The position numbers and the translations under genes are program-made. This document shows positions 28,120 through 38,902 of a DNA stretch of 64,000 bases, one piece after another. How positions within the stretch are numbered: the stretch's first letter is position 1; every line of letters begins with the position of its first letter. Source of the stretch: CAZECE01 sp964510525 (GTDB lineage: Bacteria > Pseudomonadota > Gammaproteobacteria > Pseudomonadales > JANQJO01); assembly GCA_964510525.1 (NCBI GenBank), contig CAZECE010000087.1, positions 30,267-94,266 on the forward strand, in the 5' to 3' direction. The notes beneath the pieces are model-generated. The model was given only the letters and a program-made list of their open reading frames with translations, made no database searches and was not told where the DNA came from.

Positions 28120-30226
28120 CCGACTCCTGCTGAGCTGCCTTAACACTCAGCTTAATACGACCGCGCTGATCCAACTCCAAGACCTTAACCGAAATGGTTT
28201 GGCCTTCTTTCAAGTAATCACCGACATTTTCAACGCGCTCTTCTGCAATTTGCGAGATATGAACCAGTCCTGTGGTACCTCCCCCTAAGAAATTCACAAA
28301 GGCACCAAAATCGACAATTTTTTCAACTACCCCTTCGTAAATTTTGCCAACTTCAGGCACAGCGGTGATATCTTTAATGCGCTGCAACGCTGCATCACAG
28401 GAAGCTTTGTCTTCACCGTAAACCTTAACCGTACCATCATCATCGATATCAATCGTCGCCTTAGTTTCTTCACAAAGCGCTCGAATGGTCGCACCACCTT
28501 TGCCAATAACGTCGCGGATTTTATCTGGATTGATTTTATAGGTAGTAAACTGAGGCGCATGCTCACTCACTTCCGTGCGCGGCGCATTAATCGCTTGCTG
28601 CATACACTCCAAGATATGCAAACGGCCTTTTTTCGCCTGATTTAACGCCTGTTCCATGATCTCTTCAGTGATGCCATCAATTTTGATGTCCATCTGCAAC
28701 GCAGTAACACCATTCTTAGTGCCGGCAACTTTAAAGTCCATGTCGCCCAGATGATCTTCATCACCCAGGATATCGGATAAAATTGCAAATTTATCGCCTT
28801 CTTTCACCAACCCCATAGCAATACCAGCAACGGAATCCGACAGAGGCACCCCTGCATCCATCATAGCCATACAGCCACCACAAATAGACGCCATTGAGGA
28901 AGACCCATTAGACTCAGTGATATCAGAAACTACCCGAACCACATAAGGAAAATCTTGCTCGCTTGGCAATACGGCCTCCAAACCTCGACGCGCCAAACGG
29001 CCATGGCCAATTTCACGACGCTTAGGGGACATCGCCATACCGACTTCGCCAACACAGTAGGGAGGGAAGTTGTAATGCAGCATAAAATTATCGGTGCGCG
29101 AACCCTCTAAGGCATCAATCAACTGACCGTCTCGATTACTGCCCAAGGTTGCCGCCACCAAAGCCTGCGTTTCACCTCGAGTAAACAACACAGAACCGTG
29201 CACATGGGGCAACAACCCCACATCAATATCAATTGGTCGAACCACATCATGCGCTCGACCATCAATTCTTGGCAACCCGTTAATCACATTATCCCGAACA
29301 ATGCTCTTTTCTAACTTACCAAAAGCCGCTTTCACCGCATCTTTTGATAAAAGGTCATCAGCCGATTGCGAATCATCCTCAACACACAAAGCCGCAAAGG
29401 CTTGCTCTTTAAGCTGCCCCAAACGCTCATAACGAGCCATTTTATCCGTCAACTGATACGCAGCCGCAATGTCTTCAAATGACTGCGCTTTGACTTTTTC
29501 TAAAGTAGCCAAATCTTCTTCAGGCGGCGTCCAATCCCAAGGCGCTGTATTCACGTCCTCAGCAAAAGCCTTAATTTCACTAACAACTTTCTGAAGCTCT
29601 TGCTGACCAAAAAGCACAGCCCCCAGCATTTGATCTTCAGTGAGTTGCTTGGCTTCTGATTCCACCATCAATACCGCTTTATCGGTGCCTGCAACCACCA
29701 AATCCAACTCAGACGTTTCCAGCTGGTCATAACTGGGGTTAATGACATACATGCCATCCACAAAACCCACTCGCGCAGCCCCAATTGGCCCACCGAAAGG
29801 CAAACCTGAAATGGACAAAGCTGCCGAAACACCAATCAAGGCGGCAATATCAGGGTCTTGTAATTTATCAGTAGATACCACGTTAGCGGTCACCTGAACC
29901 TCACAATCAAAGCCTTTCGGGAACAAAGGACGAATCGGACGATCAATCAAGCGACAGGTCAATGTCTCTTTTTCACTGGGCCGACCTTCTCGCTTTAAAA
30001 AGCCACCCGGGATCTTACCCGCGGCATAGGTTTTCTCTTGATAGTTCACTGTCAAAGGAAAGAAATCACGAGGTGTCTCCGATGCTTTTGCCACGACGGC
30101 CACAAACACCGTGACATTGCCGACAGTGACCATGACAGAAGAAGTTGCCTGGCGAGCGATGCGACCTGTCTCTAACACACAGGGCATACCACCGTATTCA
30201 AACTCTCTTTTGATGACATTAAACAT
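28106..30226 (-). CDS. pnp: Polyribonucleotide nucleotidyltransferase (PNPase)
   Basis: Phosphorolytic 3'-5' exoribonuclease of the degradosome. Two RNase PH-like domains (about 1-210 and 310-550) are joined by a helical linker; the catalytic aspartate region is [20 protein letters not shown]. The KH domain ([19 protein letters not shown]) and S1 domain ([20 protein letters not shown]) follow. Length 706 is normal. A GGAAA ribosome-binding site precedes the ATG. The leader from rpsO carries a three-copy 14-bp repeat. Confidence 0.95.
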   Translation of the reverse strand: MFNVIKREFEYGGMPCVLETGRIARQATSSVMVTVGNVTVFVAVVAKASETPRDFFPLTVNYQEKTYAAGKIPGGFLKREGRPSEKETLTCRLIDRPIRPLFPKGFDCEVQVTANVVSTDKLQDPDIAALIGVSAALSISGLPFGGPIGAARVGFVDGMYVINPSYDQLETSELDLVVAGTDKAVLMVESEAKQLTEDQMLGAVLFGQQELQKVVSEIKAFAEDVNTAPWDWTPPEEDLATLEKVKAQSFEDIAAAYQLTDKMARYERLGQLKEQAFAALCVEDDSQSADDLLSKDAVKAAFGKLEKSIVRDNVINGLPRIDGRAHDVVRPIDIDVGLLPHVHGSVLFTRGETQALVAATLGSNRDGQLIDALEGSRTDNFMLHYNFPPYCVGEVGMAMSPKRREIGHGRLARRGLEAVLPSEQDFPYVVRVVSDITESNGSSSMASICGGCMAMMDAGVPLSDSVAGIAMGLVKEGDKFAILSDILGDEDHLGDMDFKVAGTKNGVTALQMDIKIDGITEEIMEQALNQAKKGRLHILECMQQAINAPRTEVSEHAPQFTTYKINPDKIRDVIGKGGATIRALCEETKATIDIDDDGTVKVYGEDKASCDAALQRIKDITAVPEVGKIYEGVVEKIVDFGAFVNFLGGGTTGLVHISQIAEERVENVGDYLKEGQTISVKVLELDQRGRIKLSVKAAQQESVETE

Positions 30227-30260
30227 TCGTGATTTCCTATTCTCTCTTTAAAATTACAAA

Positions 30261-30302
30261 ACTATCTGCAACAAACTATCTGCAACAAACTATCTACAAC
30301 AA
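30261..30302. repeat. Three-copy 14-bp tandem repeat in the rpsO-pnp spacer
   Basis: ACTATCTGCAACAA at 30261-30274 and 30275-30288, and a one-base variant at 30289-30302, with a degenerate fourth unit to 30317. On the coding strand it lies 35-80 bases before the pnp start, in the region that carries the RNase III/PNPase autoregulation site in E. coli. Confidence 0.88.
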
Positions 30303-30354
30303 GCCATGCTACAACAAACTATGCATAAAACACTGTGTATAAACAATAAAAACG

Positions 30355-30624
30355 CTATCGACGCAGCCCCAGACTGTCAATCAAAGACTTATACCGAGCT
30401 TGATCTTTGCGCTTCAAGTAATCCAACAGTTTACGACGACGATTCACTTTTCGGATCAAACCACGACGTGAATGGTGATCTTTTTTATGGTCTTTAAAAT
30501 GACCTTGCAACTGATTAATCGACTCAGTCAACAATGCGACCTGCACTTCAGCTGATCCTGTATCAGCATCACTGCGCTTAAACTGACCAACTACGGTTTC
30601 TTTTTGTTGGGCGGACAACGCCAT
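30355..30624 (-). CDS. rpsO: 30S ribosomal protein S15
   Basis: Small-subunit protein that binds 16S rRNA at the central-domain three-way junction. 89 residues, with family features [20 protein letters not shown] and [20 protein letters not shown] intact. A strong AAGGAG lies upstream of the ATG. Between truB and pnp, the universal order. The 101 bases upstream contain a short hairpin (ACTGC...GCAGT followed by TTTT on the coding strand) that may end or weaken transcription from truB. Confidence 0.96.
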   Translation of the reverse strand: MALSAQQKETVVGQFKRSDADTGSAEVQVALLTESINQLQGHFKDHKKDHHSRRGLIRKVNRRRKLLDYLKRKDQARYKSLIDSLGLRR

Positions 30625-30725
30625 TTGCTTTCTCCTTACAATAAGTATGCCTTTGGATAAAGAAAACTGCCGTGCATACTAACAGCAGTATTCATGCTTT
30701 TCTGACAAGCCAGATTTAACTGCAC

Positions 30726-31697
30726 TCAAACAAGCAACCGCTTAGGCGCCACACGACCATCCGAAAGGATCTGCCCAATGGCAAACAATCCCATCCGATC
30801 ACTCGAAAGCTTAACCAAAACAGGCGCCTCCGATTGAGTCAACAGCCCAGCAACATCGACACACTTGCTCGCAATCTGATCTTTATCGAGCAACACACTC
30901 TGACCATGCAGCACGGACTGACTCAGCGTCTCACTTAACCGGATCTCAATCCAGCCTTCCAAAGCCGACGAAAGCGGCAATACTAACCGATCCAAATCAA
31001 AACCACCCGCACTTTTGCGTTCTGCAGGTCCTTTTTCTGCCGAATCCGCAAACTGAGCCAACAAGTCAACCAAACTGACTGCCTGATCAAGCCGATAAGG
31101 CCCCGCCTGCGTGCGCCGCAACACCGCCACATGCGCCCCACAACCAAGAAAAGCCCCCACATCTTCAACCAATGAACGAATGTATGTTCCCTTACTACAA
31201 GCAACCTGAAAAGTTGCAAAAGGGTGCTCATAAGACTCTAAAATTAAAGAATCAATCACCACCTGACGGCTTTTACGGGGCACCTCCACCCCTTTTCGAG
31301 CCCAATAATACAAAGGCTTACCTTGGTACTTAAGTGCTGAATACAAAGGGGCAAATTGTTGCTGCGGACCTGTAAATCGCTCCACCACCTGACGCCATTG
31401 CGACTCGGACACAAGGCTAACTTCTGACGATTCTAGAACCGTACCTTCAGCGTCTCCAGTATCCGTTGTCACACCTAGGTGCGCCGTTACCCGGTAGCTT
31501 TTATTAGCGTCCAACAAGTACTGAGACAACTTAGTCGCCTGCCCAAAGCAAAGCGGCAATACGCCAGTCGCAAGGGGATCTAACGCCCCCGTGTGACCCG
31601 CCTTTTTAGCCCCAAACAAACGTTTAACTTTTTGCAGCGCTTGATTTGACGTAAGCCCTTTCGGCTTATCTAAGATCAGAATCCCATCCACGAACAA
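30726..31697 (-). CDS. truB: tRNA pseudouridine(55) synthase TruB
   Basis: Makes pseudouridine 55 in the T-loop of tRNAs. The catalytic aspartate is in HTGALDPLATGVLPLCFG; DKPKGLTSNQAL and KGTYIRSLVEDVG are also family signatures, and the C-terminal PUA-like region is present. Length 323. The start is TTG 31697 or GTG 31691; neither has a strong ribosome-binding site beyond CAGG. Follows rbfA by nine bases. Confidence 0.93.
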   Translation of the reverse strand: MFVDGILILDKPKGLTSNQALQKVKRLFGAKKAGHTGALDPLATGVLPLCFGQATKLSQYLLDANKSYRVTAHLGVTTDTGDAEGTVLESSEVSLVSESQWRQVVERFTGPQQQFAPLYSALKYQGKPLYYWARKGVEVPRKSRQVVIDSLILESYEHPFATFQVACSKGTYIRSLVEDVGAFLGCGAHVAVLRRTQAGPYRLDQAVSLVDLLAQFADSAEKGPAERKSAGGFDLDRLVLPLSSALEGWIEIRLSETLSQSVLHGQSVLLDKDQIASKCVDVAGLLTQSEAPVLVKLSSDRMGLFAIGQILSDGRVAPKRLLV

Positions 31698-31706
31698 AAA
31701 CCTGGC

Positions 31707-32153
31707 TTAACTGGACTCTGACGACCCCTGATCACCCGAGCGAGCACCAGTTTCTCGACCTACTATTGACTCTTTACTCTCCGCCGACTCTTTACTCACT
31801 GCCAACTCTTTACTCACTGCTAAGTCAATCAACTGATCCATGCGCTGACTTTTTAAACTCAGGTCATCGTAGTGAAAATGCAACGCCGGGAGAAATTTAA
31901 GCGCCACCTTGTGAGCTAATTCAGAACGAAAGAAGCCAGCCGCTTTACTGACCGCCACCTCAACCTCTTTAATTTGAATCGCATCCGACAAGCCAATGAC
32001 ATGGTAATAAATATGCGCATTCCGCAAATCAGGCGTCACCCGAACCTCGGTAATACTGACCAATGACAAGCGGGGATCACTGACATCATTCTGAAAAATC
32101 TGAGCAATGTGCTGCTGAATGGTTTGCGACACTTTTTTTAAGCGACTGGACAT
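31707..32153 (-). CDS. rbfA: Ribosome-binding factor A
   Basis: Cold-adaptation factor that binds the 30S subunit and aids 16S 5'-end maturation. A KH-like fold: RLKKVSQTIQQHIAQIF, NDVSDPRLSLVSITEVRVT, then LPALHFHYDDL. I choose the ATG at 32153, which matches the family N-terminus; an upstream ATG at 32192 adds 13 odd residues. The C-terminal tail (AVSKELAVSKESAESKES) is low-complexity and coded by an 18-bp repeat, so the protein is longer than usual at that end. Confidence 0.92.
   Translation of the reverse strand: MSSRLKKVSQTIQQHIAQIFQNDVSDPRLSLVSITEVRVTPDLRNAHIYYHVIGLSDAIQIKEVEVAVSKAAGFFRSELAHKVALKFLPALHFHYDDLSLKSQRMDQLIDLAVSKELAVSKESAESKESIVGRETGARSGDQGSSESS
31767..31820. repeat. Three-copy 18-bp tandem repeat in the rbfA tail
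   Basis: Units at 31767-31784, 31785-31802 and 31803-31820 share about 15 of 18 bases and encode repeating AVSKES-like hexapeptides in the disordered C-terminus. Confidence 0.88.
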
Positions 32154-32215
32154 AATAACTCGCTTCTCATATTGGCTGACATTGAAGCCCAAATACTGGC
32201 CCCCGAACTGCCAGA

Positions 32216-34894
32216 CTACAAAGAACGCTTAATCTCCGTCACTTCATACGCTTCGATTTTGTCTTGAGCACGGACATCGTTGTAACCTCGAACAGCAACA
32301 CCGCAATCCAAACCACTGCGCACTTCAGGCACATCGTCCTTAAACCGACGCAGTGACTCCAACTCGCCATCGAACACCACCACATCATCTCGCAATACAC
32401 GGATACGACCTTTACGAGAGAGCACCCCTTCGGTAACCAAGCATCCAGCGGCGGCACCAAATTTGGAAGAACGGAATACGTCCTTCACATCCGCCAATCC
32501 CAAAATTTTCTCGCGCCGTTCAGGCTGCAACAAGCCAGATAATGCCGCTTTAACGTCCTCAATCACCTCGTAAATAACACTGTAATAACGAAGATCAATA
32601 TCTTCTTCCTGACAGATTTTTTTAGCCGCCTGATCCGCTCGAACATTAAAGCCAATCATCACAGCCCCAGAGGTTAAAGCAAGGTTCGCATCAGATTCTG
32701 TAATACCTCCGACCCCAGAGGCAATCACACTGACTTTAACCTCTTCATTTCCCAGATCCAATAAAGAAGCCGTCAACGCTTCCAAAGAGCCTTTTACGTC
32801 TGCCTTTAACACAACATTCACGGTTGCCACATCAGCGGCACCCATTTGATCAAAAATATTATCCAAATGCGCTGGCTGAAGACGACCCAACTTGTGCATA
32901 CGCTGCTTACGCTCACGCTCTGCAGCCACTTCACGCGCTCGACGCTCATTAGCCACAACCACAAAAGATTCTCCCGCCTCGGGAACACCGTTCAAACCCA
33001 ATATCTCAACGGGCATGGAAGGCTTAACGGTTTTAAGCGCCTTACCATACTCATCTTTCATTGCACGAATACGCCCATAATACGCACCCGCCAACACCAT
33101 ATCAGACATATTCAATGAGCCTCGCTGAACCAACAAGGTCGCTACTGCGCCTCGCCCTTTATCAAGGCTCGACTCAATCACCACCCCCTCAGCAGGCCCC
33201 TCACAAGGCGCCTTCAATTCCAAAAGCTCCGCTTGCAATAAAACAGCGTCTAACAACTCATCGATACCTTGCCCGGTCAATGCCGAGACCTCTATAAACT
33301 GCGTATCCCCACCCCAATCCTCTGGTATCAGCTGCTTTTGCTGAGACAACTCATTCTTTACCTTATCAGGATCAGCATCAGGCTTATCGATTTTATTAAC
33401 AGCAACAACAATAGGGACTTCAGCGGCACGAGCATGATCAATCGCTTCCGCCGTTTGCGGCATCATGCCGTCATCTGCAGCCACCACCAAGATCACCACA
33501 TCGGTACATTTTGCCCCTCGAGCGCGCATTGCTGTAAATGCCGCATGCCCCGGGGTATCCAAAAAGGTCATATTCCCTTTCTCAGTAGCGACATGATAGG
33601 CACCGATATGCTGCGTAATGCCACCCGCTTCTCCGGCCGCAACCTGAGCTTTGCGAATGGTATCCAACAAAGATGTTTTACCATGATCGACGTGCCCCAT
33701 AATGGTCACCACAGGCGCACGCTCTTCTAGATTGCCCGAACGAGCCGAATCAATAATCTGACTCAACCCATCCTCCAGCGTGTCTTCATTCACTAAGACA
33801 TATTTATGCCCCATTTCTTCCGCAACCAAAACCGCCGTATCTTGATCCAGCATCTGGTTAACATGAGCCGGAACACCCAAGCGCATCAGCTCCTTAATCA
33901 CTTCAATGGCTTTCACAGACATCTGATTCGCCAAATCTGGTACAGAAATCATCTCACCGATACGCACTTCTCGCACCACCGGCTGGGTCGGCTGAGTAAA
34001 GCCATGCTCTTCCGATAACTGCTTTGCGACTTTTACGCGATTTTTCAATACTTTACGAGACGAACGCTTTTGGCGCTTTTCTTCTTCTGCCAAGCTTTCT
34101 TCAAAAGCCTGCTGCACCAGCGCATCTTCCTCTTCCGTCACATCTTGCTCAGCAGACGCCCCCTCACCGTCTTCAGAACGCTGTGCCAATGACTCCGCAA
34201 TCCGCTTAGCGTCTTCCAATGTTTTTGCTTGCGCTTTTTTATCTGCCTCAACACGAGCCAATTCTTCTGCCTTACGTTTCGCGTCATCTTCAACGCGTAC
34301 GTCGCCCGCATTCTCCAAGGCCAGCTCAGCAATATTAGGCTTCGCAGCCGCCGTACTTAATTTAGGGGTCGTTTTTGCTGACTTAGACTTAGCTTTTATT
34401 TTCTTCGCAGAGGAAGCGCTTTCAGCCGCTGAAGCAGCATCAATCAATGCATCAGGCTCTACAATCTCTTGCTTATCCGCTTGTCCTGCAATAATAACAT
34501 TGGGAGATGGCGCCGCATCGACCACAGGGGCCTCATTTTGAGTCGCCGCCTCTTCTGGCTCAGCAGGCAACATCTCCTCAGGAGGCTCGGTTACAGTTGT
34601 ACGCTTAACATACGTGCGCTTTTTCCTAACTTCAACGTTTACGGTTTTACGACCACTGGCCCCTGACACCTTAATTTTGGAAACACTCTTCCTTTTTAAA
34701 GTAATTTTTCGTTCCGAAACAGACGCCCCCTGAGACCCTCGTTTTAAAAACAACAGCAACTGCTGTTTTTCAGAGTCCGATACCGACTGATCCAAATCAG
34801 CATGAGTTAAGCCTGCGTCATTCATTTGCTGTAACAACTGCTCGGGAGGGACCCCAACAACACCTGCCAGCTGCTTCACCGTCACTTCAGCCAT
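32216..34894 (-). CDS. infB: Translation initiation factor IF-2
   Basis: GTPase that brings initiator tRNA to the ribosome. The N-terminus has an IF2_N domain ([19 protein letters not shown]), then a long charged, Ala/Lys/Glu-rich linker (about 80-290), a second IF2_N-like segment, the G domain from about 393 with [20 protein letters not shown] and NKIDKP, and C-terminal domains C1 and C2. Length 892 matches E. coli. Lies between nusA and rbfA in the standard operon. Confidence 0.96.
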   Translation of the reverse strand: MAEVTVKQLAGVVGVPPEQLLQQMNDAGLTHADLDQSVSDSEKQQLLLFLKRGSQGASVSERKITLKRKSVSKIKVSGASGRKTVNVEVRKKRTYVKRTTVTEPPEEMLPAEPEEAATQNEAPVVDAAPSPNVIIAGQADKQEIVEPDALIDAASAAESASSAKKIKAKSKSAKTTPKLSTAAAKPNIAELALENAGDVRVEDDAKRKAEELARVEADKKAQAKTLEDAKRIAESLAQRSEDGEGASAEQDVTEEEDALVQQAFEESLAEEEKRQKRSSRKVLKNRVKVAKQLSEEHGFTQPTQPVVREVRIGEMISVPDLANQMSVKAIEVIKELMRLGVPAHVNQMLDQDTAVLVAEEMGHKYVLVNEDTLEDGLSQIIDSARSGNLEERAPVVTIMGHVDHGKTSLLDTIRKAQVAAGEAGGITQHIGAYHVATEKGNMTFLDTPGHAAFTAMRARGAKCTDVVILVVAADDGMMPQTAEAIDHARAAEVPIVVAVNKIDKPDADPDKVKNELSQQKQLIPEDWGGDTQFIEVSALTGQGIDELLDAVLLQAELLELKAPCEGPAEGVVIESSLDKGRGAVATLLVQRGSLNMSDMVLAGAYYGRIRAMKDEYGKALKTVKPSMPVEILGLNGVPEAGESFVVVANERRAREVAAERERKQRMHKLGRLQPAHLDNIFDQMGAADVATVNVVLKADVKGSLEALTASLLDLGNEEVKVSVIASGVGGITESDANLALTSGAVMIGFNVRADQAAKKICQEEDIDLRYYSVIYEVIEDVKAALSGLLQPERREKILGLADVKDVFRSSKFGAAAGCLVTEGVLSRKGRIRVLRDDVVVFDGELESLRRFKDDVPEVRSGLDCGVAVRGYNDVRAQDKIEAYEVTEIKRSL

Positions 34895-34974
34895 CTAGTT
34901 CTTCCACACCTCGTATACGCATTCTATTATCAAGCCACTGCCACCAGCTCAGTCTTCAAAAAAACACTAAACCA

Positions 34975-36468
34975 TCAATTAGATTCAGCCGACTCCGCAA
35001 ACCAAGGCTCTCTAGCCTTCATAATCAATTGACCTGCACGCTCTTCAGTCATCCCTTCTAAATCCATCAACTCATCGATGGATTGCTCAGCCAGATCTTC
35101 CATCGACACAATACCCTGTTGCGCCATTAATTGCGCCAACGCCAAATCCATGCCTTCCATCGACACCAAATCTTCAGCCGGCTCAGCGGGACCACCCCCT
35201 AAAGCCCGAGCAAGTAAAGCGTCCTTAGCACTGGCACGCAAACTCTCCACCAGTTCTTCATCGAAGCCATCAATACCCAACATTTCCTCAACTGGCACGT
35301 AAGCAACTTCGTCCAAGGTGCTAAAACCTTCTTCAACGAGCACTACAGCCAGCTCTTCATCAACACCCAGCTCATCGACAAATCGCTGCAGTATGGTGCT
35401 CGCTTCATCCTCTTGTTTTTGCTCAGCCTCCGACGACGTCATCACATTGAGTTTCCAACCGGTCAAATCGCTGGCCAAACGGATATTCTGCCCACTCCGA
35501 CCAATAGCCTGAGCCAGCTGCTCTTCCTCAACTGCTACATCCATTGAGTGACTTTCTTCGTCAACCACGATGGACACCACTTCAGCCGGAGCCATGGCAT
35601 TAATCACCAGCTGAGCTGGGCTATCATCCCATAAAATAATATCAATGCGCTCACCAGCCAACTCATTTGAAACCGCCTGGACACGCGCACCACGCATCCC
35701 CACACACGCCCCCACAGGGTCCATTCGCTGATCGTTGGTTTTCACAGCAATTTTAGCTCGAGAGCCGGCATCACGAGCAGCCGCCTTCAGCTCAATAATC
35801 TCTTCACCGATTTCTGGCACTTCAATCTTAAACAACTCGGCCAGCATTTCTGGGCGCGTACGACTGACCAACAACTGAGCACCACGCCCCTCTTCATTAA
35901 CACCGTATAAAACCCCACGAACCCGCTCGCCAGTACGAAGATTTTCACGCGGAATCAATTCTTCACGCCGAATAATGGCCTCAGCATTACCCCCTAAGTC
36001 CAAAATAACACCATCACGGATAACGCGCTTCACAACACCGCTGATCAACTGACCAATTTTATCTCTATTATCTTCAATAATTTGCGCTCGCTCCGCTTCA
36101 CGCACCTTTTGAACGATCACCTGCTTTGCAGTTTGCGCCGCTATACGACCAAACTCAACCGAATCAATCTGCTCTAAAACATAATCACCGTATTGCAAAG
36201 CAGCATCTTTTTCATGAGCCTCCTCCAAGCTCAACACCCTTGCCGGCGCTGCCCAATCTTCAGAGTCATCTTCAACCACCTTCCAACGTCGATACGTATT
36301 GTAGTCACCTGATTTACGATCAATATCAACGACCGCATCAATATCTTCTCGATAGCGCTTCTTGGTCGCCGTTGCCAAAGCAAGCTCAACCGCCTCAAAA
36401 ATCACTTCGCGCTCAACGCCCTTCTCATTAGAAACGGTTTCAACAACCAACAAAATCTCTTTATTCAT
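34975..36468 (-). CDS. nusA: Transcription termination/antitermination factor NusA
   Basis: RNA-polymerase-associated factor controlling pausing and termination. Domains in order: N-terminal RNAP-binding domain (1-125), S1 (about 135-200), KH1 and KH2 (to about 345, including [20 protein letters not shown] and [18 protein letters not shown]), and two C-terminal acidic repeats (about 365-490). In E. coli NusA controls termination in its own operon leader; here a terminator is located just before rimP, the first gene. Confidence 0.95.
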   Translation of the reverse strand: MNKEILLVVETVSNEKGVEREVIFEAVELALATATKKRYREDIDAVVDIDRKSGDYNTYRRWKVVEDDSEDWAAPARVLSLEEAHEKDAALQYGDYVLEQIDSVEFGRIAAQTAKQVIVQKVREAERAQIIEDNRDKIGQLISGVVKRVIRDGVILDLGGNAEAIIRREELIPRENLRTGERVRGVLYGVNEEGRGAQLLVSRTRPEMLAELFKIEVPEIGEEIIELKAAARDAGSRAKIAVKTNDQRMDPVGACVGMRGARVQAVSNELAGERIDIILWDDSPAQLVINAMAPAEVVSIVVDEESHSMDVAVEEEQLAQAIGRSGQNIRLASDLTGWKLNVMTSSEAEQKQEDEASTILQRFVDELGVDEELAVVLVEEGFSTLDEVAYVPVEEMLGIDGFDEELVESLRASAKDALLARALGGGPAEPAEDLVSMEGMDLALAQLMAQQGIVSMEDLAEQSIDELMDLEGMTEERAGQLIMKAREPWFAESAESN

Positions 36469-36533
36469 ACGGCAGCTCTACCCTACAAAATCCGCAATTC
36501 ACGTAACAAACCATTAAAAACACGACTCAAACA

Positions 36534-36989
36534 TTAATAATCAGGAATCAAGCGCACTTTCACTGCATCATCGAAGGCAAAACGATGCGCTTGCCCCTCA
36601 TCAAGCAGCTCAAACACCCCGTCCTCCTCAACCCGCACTAATTCCCCAATAAATCTCGAACGCCCTTCAACAGGCCGCTTAAGCTTAACAGACAACTCTT
36701 GCCCCACATACGGCACTAACTGAGAACAATGAAAAAAAAATCGATCCAAGCCTGGCGAAGAAACCTCGAGGTTATACTCCACCTGCAGCCAATCCTCAAC
36801 ATCCAAAATAGCCCCAACATCCGCACTGACGCGAGCACAATCCTCCACATGCACACCATCTGGGCCATCAATGTAGATTCGCAGAGTCTTAAATCCTCGC
36901 CCACCAACAAGCTCGACACCCCAGACATCAAAACCCAAGGCCTCAACAGCTACTCGAATCCCAGACTCAATTTGCTCAATCAGCTGCAT
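36534..36989 (-). CDS. rimP: Ribosome maturation factor RimP
   Basis: Assists 30S assembly. The family core is seen in ALGFDVWGVELVGGRGFKTL, RIYIDGPDGVHVEDCARVS and YNLEVSSPGLDRFFF. The frame extends to 37064, but the added residues would translate through a rho-independent terminator hairpin, so I choose the ATG at 36989 (MQLIEQIESG), preceded by GGGGTG. That gives 151 residues, the usual length. First gene of rimP-nusA-infB-rbfA-truB-rpsO-pnp. The tRNA genes found upstream in many relatives are not visible. Confidence 0.92.
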   Translation of the reverse strand: MQLIEQIESGIRVAVEALGFDVWGVELVGGRGFKTLRIYIDGPDGVHVEDCARVSADVGAILDVEDWLQVEYNLEVSSPGLDRFFFHCSQLVPYVGQELSVKLKRPVEGRSRFIGELVRVEEDGVFELLDEGQAHRFAFDDAVKVRLIPDY

Positions 36990-37004
36990 ACTCTGCACCC
37001 CAAT

Positions 37005-37030
37005 AAAAAAGGGGCGAATGCCCCTTTTTT
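37005..37030 (-). terminator. Rho-independent terminator directly before the rimP ribosome-binding site
   Basis: On the minus strand AAAAAA-GGGGC-ATTC-GCCCC-TTTTTT forms an 11-bp stem with a four-base loop. Its U-run ends 15 bases before the rimP ATG and abuts the ribosome-binding site. It may end transcription from the upstream small gene, or act as an attenuator for the rimP-nusA operon. Confidence 0.85.
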
Positions 37031-37098
37031 CTCTAAACTCCCTTAGAATAACGCATAAGCGCACCTAAAAATCAGGAAGTAGAGCGTAACTTGTTTAC

Positions 37099-37136
37099 TT
37101 CACCGCCAAACTTTAATTCACCACCAAACAATTTAA
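37099..37136. repeat. Imperfect 18-20-bp tandem repeat upstream of rimP
   Basis: ttcaccgccaaactttaa (37099-37116) is followed at once by a near copy with a two-base insertion (37117-37136), in the 187-base spacer before the rimP terminator. Confidence 0.65.
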
Positions 37137-37251
37137 AAAATGTTTTTTAAAAAAGTCAGGCCGCGGGGAACTCACCAACTCGAAAACTGACGGCATCATA
37201 CAGCATGTTAACCGAATTAACAAAACTAACTGAAACTCATACAGCCCGAAC

Positions 37252-37560
37252 TCAAGACAGCCCTTGCAAGGCCTCAACGTATCCAGGATGGGACACATTA
37301 GCCGCCATCATTTCTTGAATAGGCACCCCGTGGCTATCGGCCGGATTTAACGAATGACCTGCCGAATGATACAACCCCACGAACATTCTAAAAGCCTCTA
37401 AAGGCAAGCCACGATACGCTTTGAGCAAAATTTGGTAACTAGGATCACCCTCAAACGCAGTTTCGCTAGATTCTTCCAAAAACACCTTAAGCCGCTCTTC
37501 TGAAAACACTTCCCCAATAACTTTTTTCTTATCTTTTTTCTGACTCGCCAACAGCCTCAC
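37252..37560 (-). CDS. Small conserved protein, PA4642-like
   Basis: About 100 residues, soluble. Features: a basic start (KKDKKKVIGEVFSEERL), then helices with ILLKAYRGLPLEAFRMF and a C-terminal PGYVEALQ. This resembles the short conserved Pseudomonas protein I remember as PA4642, whose function is unknown. The start is a GTG at 37560, with a TTG three codons later as alternative. Follows the lytic transglycosylase by 17 bases and may be cotranscribed with it. No function proposed. Confidence 0.6.
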   Translation of the reverse strand: MRLLASQKKDKKKVIGEVFSEERLKVFLEESSETAFEGDPSYQILLKAYRGLPLEAFRMFVGLYHSAGHSLNPADSHGVPIQEMMAANVSHPGYVEALQGLS

Positions 37561-37577
37561 CTCAATTCAATTTATTC

Positions 37578-38828
37578 TCAAACCTTATCGTAAATTGCTC
37601 TCCGGGCCATCACTTTTTTTAGATAACGCCGCGTTTCATCGGCCGGCAAATGACTCAACAACCGCTGCAATACCTGGTCTGATGACAAACGATTCACCTC
37701 GCCAAGCGCCAAATCAAATTGTGGGGCCCCCACAAAAGCCCGAGCGACATTACTGACCCCAGCATTGTAAGCCGCTACGGCACAGTACCAACGACTGGCT
37801 TCATTTTCAATATCTCTTAAATAATGGCTATAGAGCAAGCTCAAATAAGCTGTCCCAATCTGAATATTTTTATCTGGCTGAAACAAGTCAATGGGCGTTA
37901 ACAGCACCGCCTCATCAAACAAAAACTTGGTCGCATCCTGACCAGCCGATGTCGGCACAACCTGCATCAACCCGTAGGCCGACGCTTTCGAGCGCGCCAA
38001 CGGGTTAAAGTGGCTTTCCGTATGAATTACAGAAAAAATAAGGTCTTCAGGCACGGAAAGCTGCTTGGCATATAAAGCTATATGCGGCTTTAATCGCTCA
38101 GCCTTTCGAAGCAAACGATTGCTTGGCATTGGGATGAAAAACGTTACACTCTCCGAAAGCGGCACCCCGAGTTGCGCAGGTCCAGCCTGGGCATCACCAG
38201 AAAAACGAAGCTCCGCATTGGACATCAAACGCCGGGTTAAGGCGGCCAGCTCGTCACTACCACCGCCAGAAGAATACAGCTCCCCCAACACCAACTCCTC
38301 AGCCCAGCTTTCATTAGCAACGCGGGACACCACTTCTCGCAATGAATCAAACAAAGGTTCACGCTGAAGAGCTTGATGAAATGTAGTCAGCAAGAGCTCT
38401 TTTAACTCCCCCGCCACAAGCACTCTTTGAGAGGTTAACGAAGGGGGCTGCCCCCCTACTTTAAACGAGATTTTAATTTCATTATTTTGATAATCCACCC
38501 AACGACGAACCGAAAAGTCGTCATTGTATGTGACCCAGTTGGCAACATCGCTCCATATTGGCGTCGCCCAATGCTGCCTTACCGCATCGCGGTACGCTTC
38601 TGCGTTACGCGTCATCTGCTGATAAATGACCTCAGACGTCAAAGCCTCCTGCTCAGACACGTTCTCTTTAGAGCTCTGAACCTCTTCATCGGAAACACCT
38701 TCAGCCTCAGACGCCTCTTTAACCCCTTCTTTAAGCTCTTGATTAATCAACCAATCTTGCTCTAAAGCGCTCACAGACACTGAAACGAAACCGGCGAAAA
38801 AAACCACATACCACTTAAAATCAAGCAT
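37578..38828 (-). CDS. MltC-like lytic murein transglycosylase
   Basis: Cleaves the glycan strands of peptidoglycan. A Sec signal peptide (about residues 1-22, ending SVSA) directs it to the periplasm; no lipobox is seen, unlike E. coli MltC. An acidic spacer (25-70), an MltC-type N-terminal domain (about 75-240), and an SLT domain follow, with the catalytic glutamate in VIHTESHFNPLARSKASAYG and the GLMQVVPTSAG and AYNAGVSNV motifs. Length 416. The domain order supports MltC-like, but the missing lipobox suggests a soluble or differently anchored form. Confidence 0.85.
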   Translation of the reverse strand: MLDFKWYVVFFAGFVSVSVSALEQDWLINQELKEGVKEASEAEGVSDEEVQSSKENVSEQEALTSEVIYQQMTRNAEAYRDAVRQHWATPIWSDVANWVTYNDDFSVRRWVDYQNNEIKISFKVGGQPPSLTSQRVLVAGELKELLLTTFHQALQREPLFDSLREVVSRVANESWAEELVLGELYSSGGGSDELAALTRRLMSNAELRFSGDAQAGPAQLGVPLSESVTFFIPMPSNRLLRKAERLKPHIALYAKQLSVPEDLIFSVIHTESHFNPLARSKASAYGLMQVVPTSAGQDATKFLFDEAVLLTPIDLFQPDKNIQIGTAYLSLLYSHYLRDIENEASRWYCAVAAYNAGVSNVARAFVGAPQFDLALGEVNRLSSDQVLQRLLSHLPADETRRYLKKVMARRAIYDKV

Positions 38829-38902
38829 TTAATCAGCGTCCTTAAAAACCCCTCACCCCTTAAGCATAGCCAGGTTTTGGAAGACACTAGACCATTATGC
38901 TA

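Noticed and set aside
30261..30317. CRISPR-like array in the rpsO-pnp spacer
   Set aside because: Units are 14 bp in direct contact with no spacers and no cas genes; it is a simple tandem repeat.
32846..33730. Plus-strand ORFs across infB
   Set aside because: Antisense shadows of infB with no start context or conservation-like features.
36990..37064. N-terminal extension of RimP
   Set aside because: It would be translated through the terminator hairpin and does not match the family.
36990..37251. tRNA genes upstream of rimP as in many gammaproteobacteria
   Set aside because: No cloverleaf, T-loop or CCA pattern found on the minus strand in this spacer.
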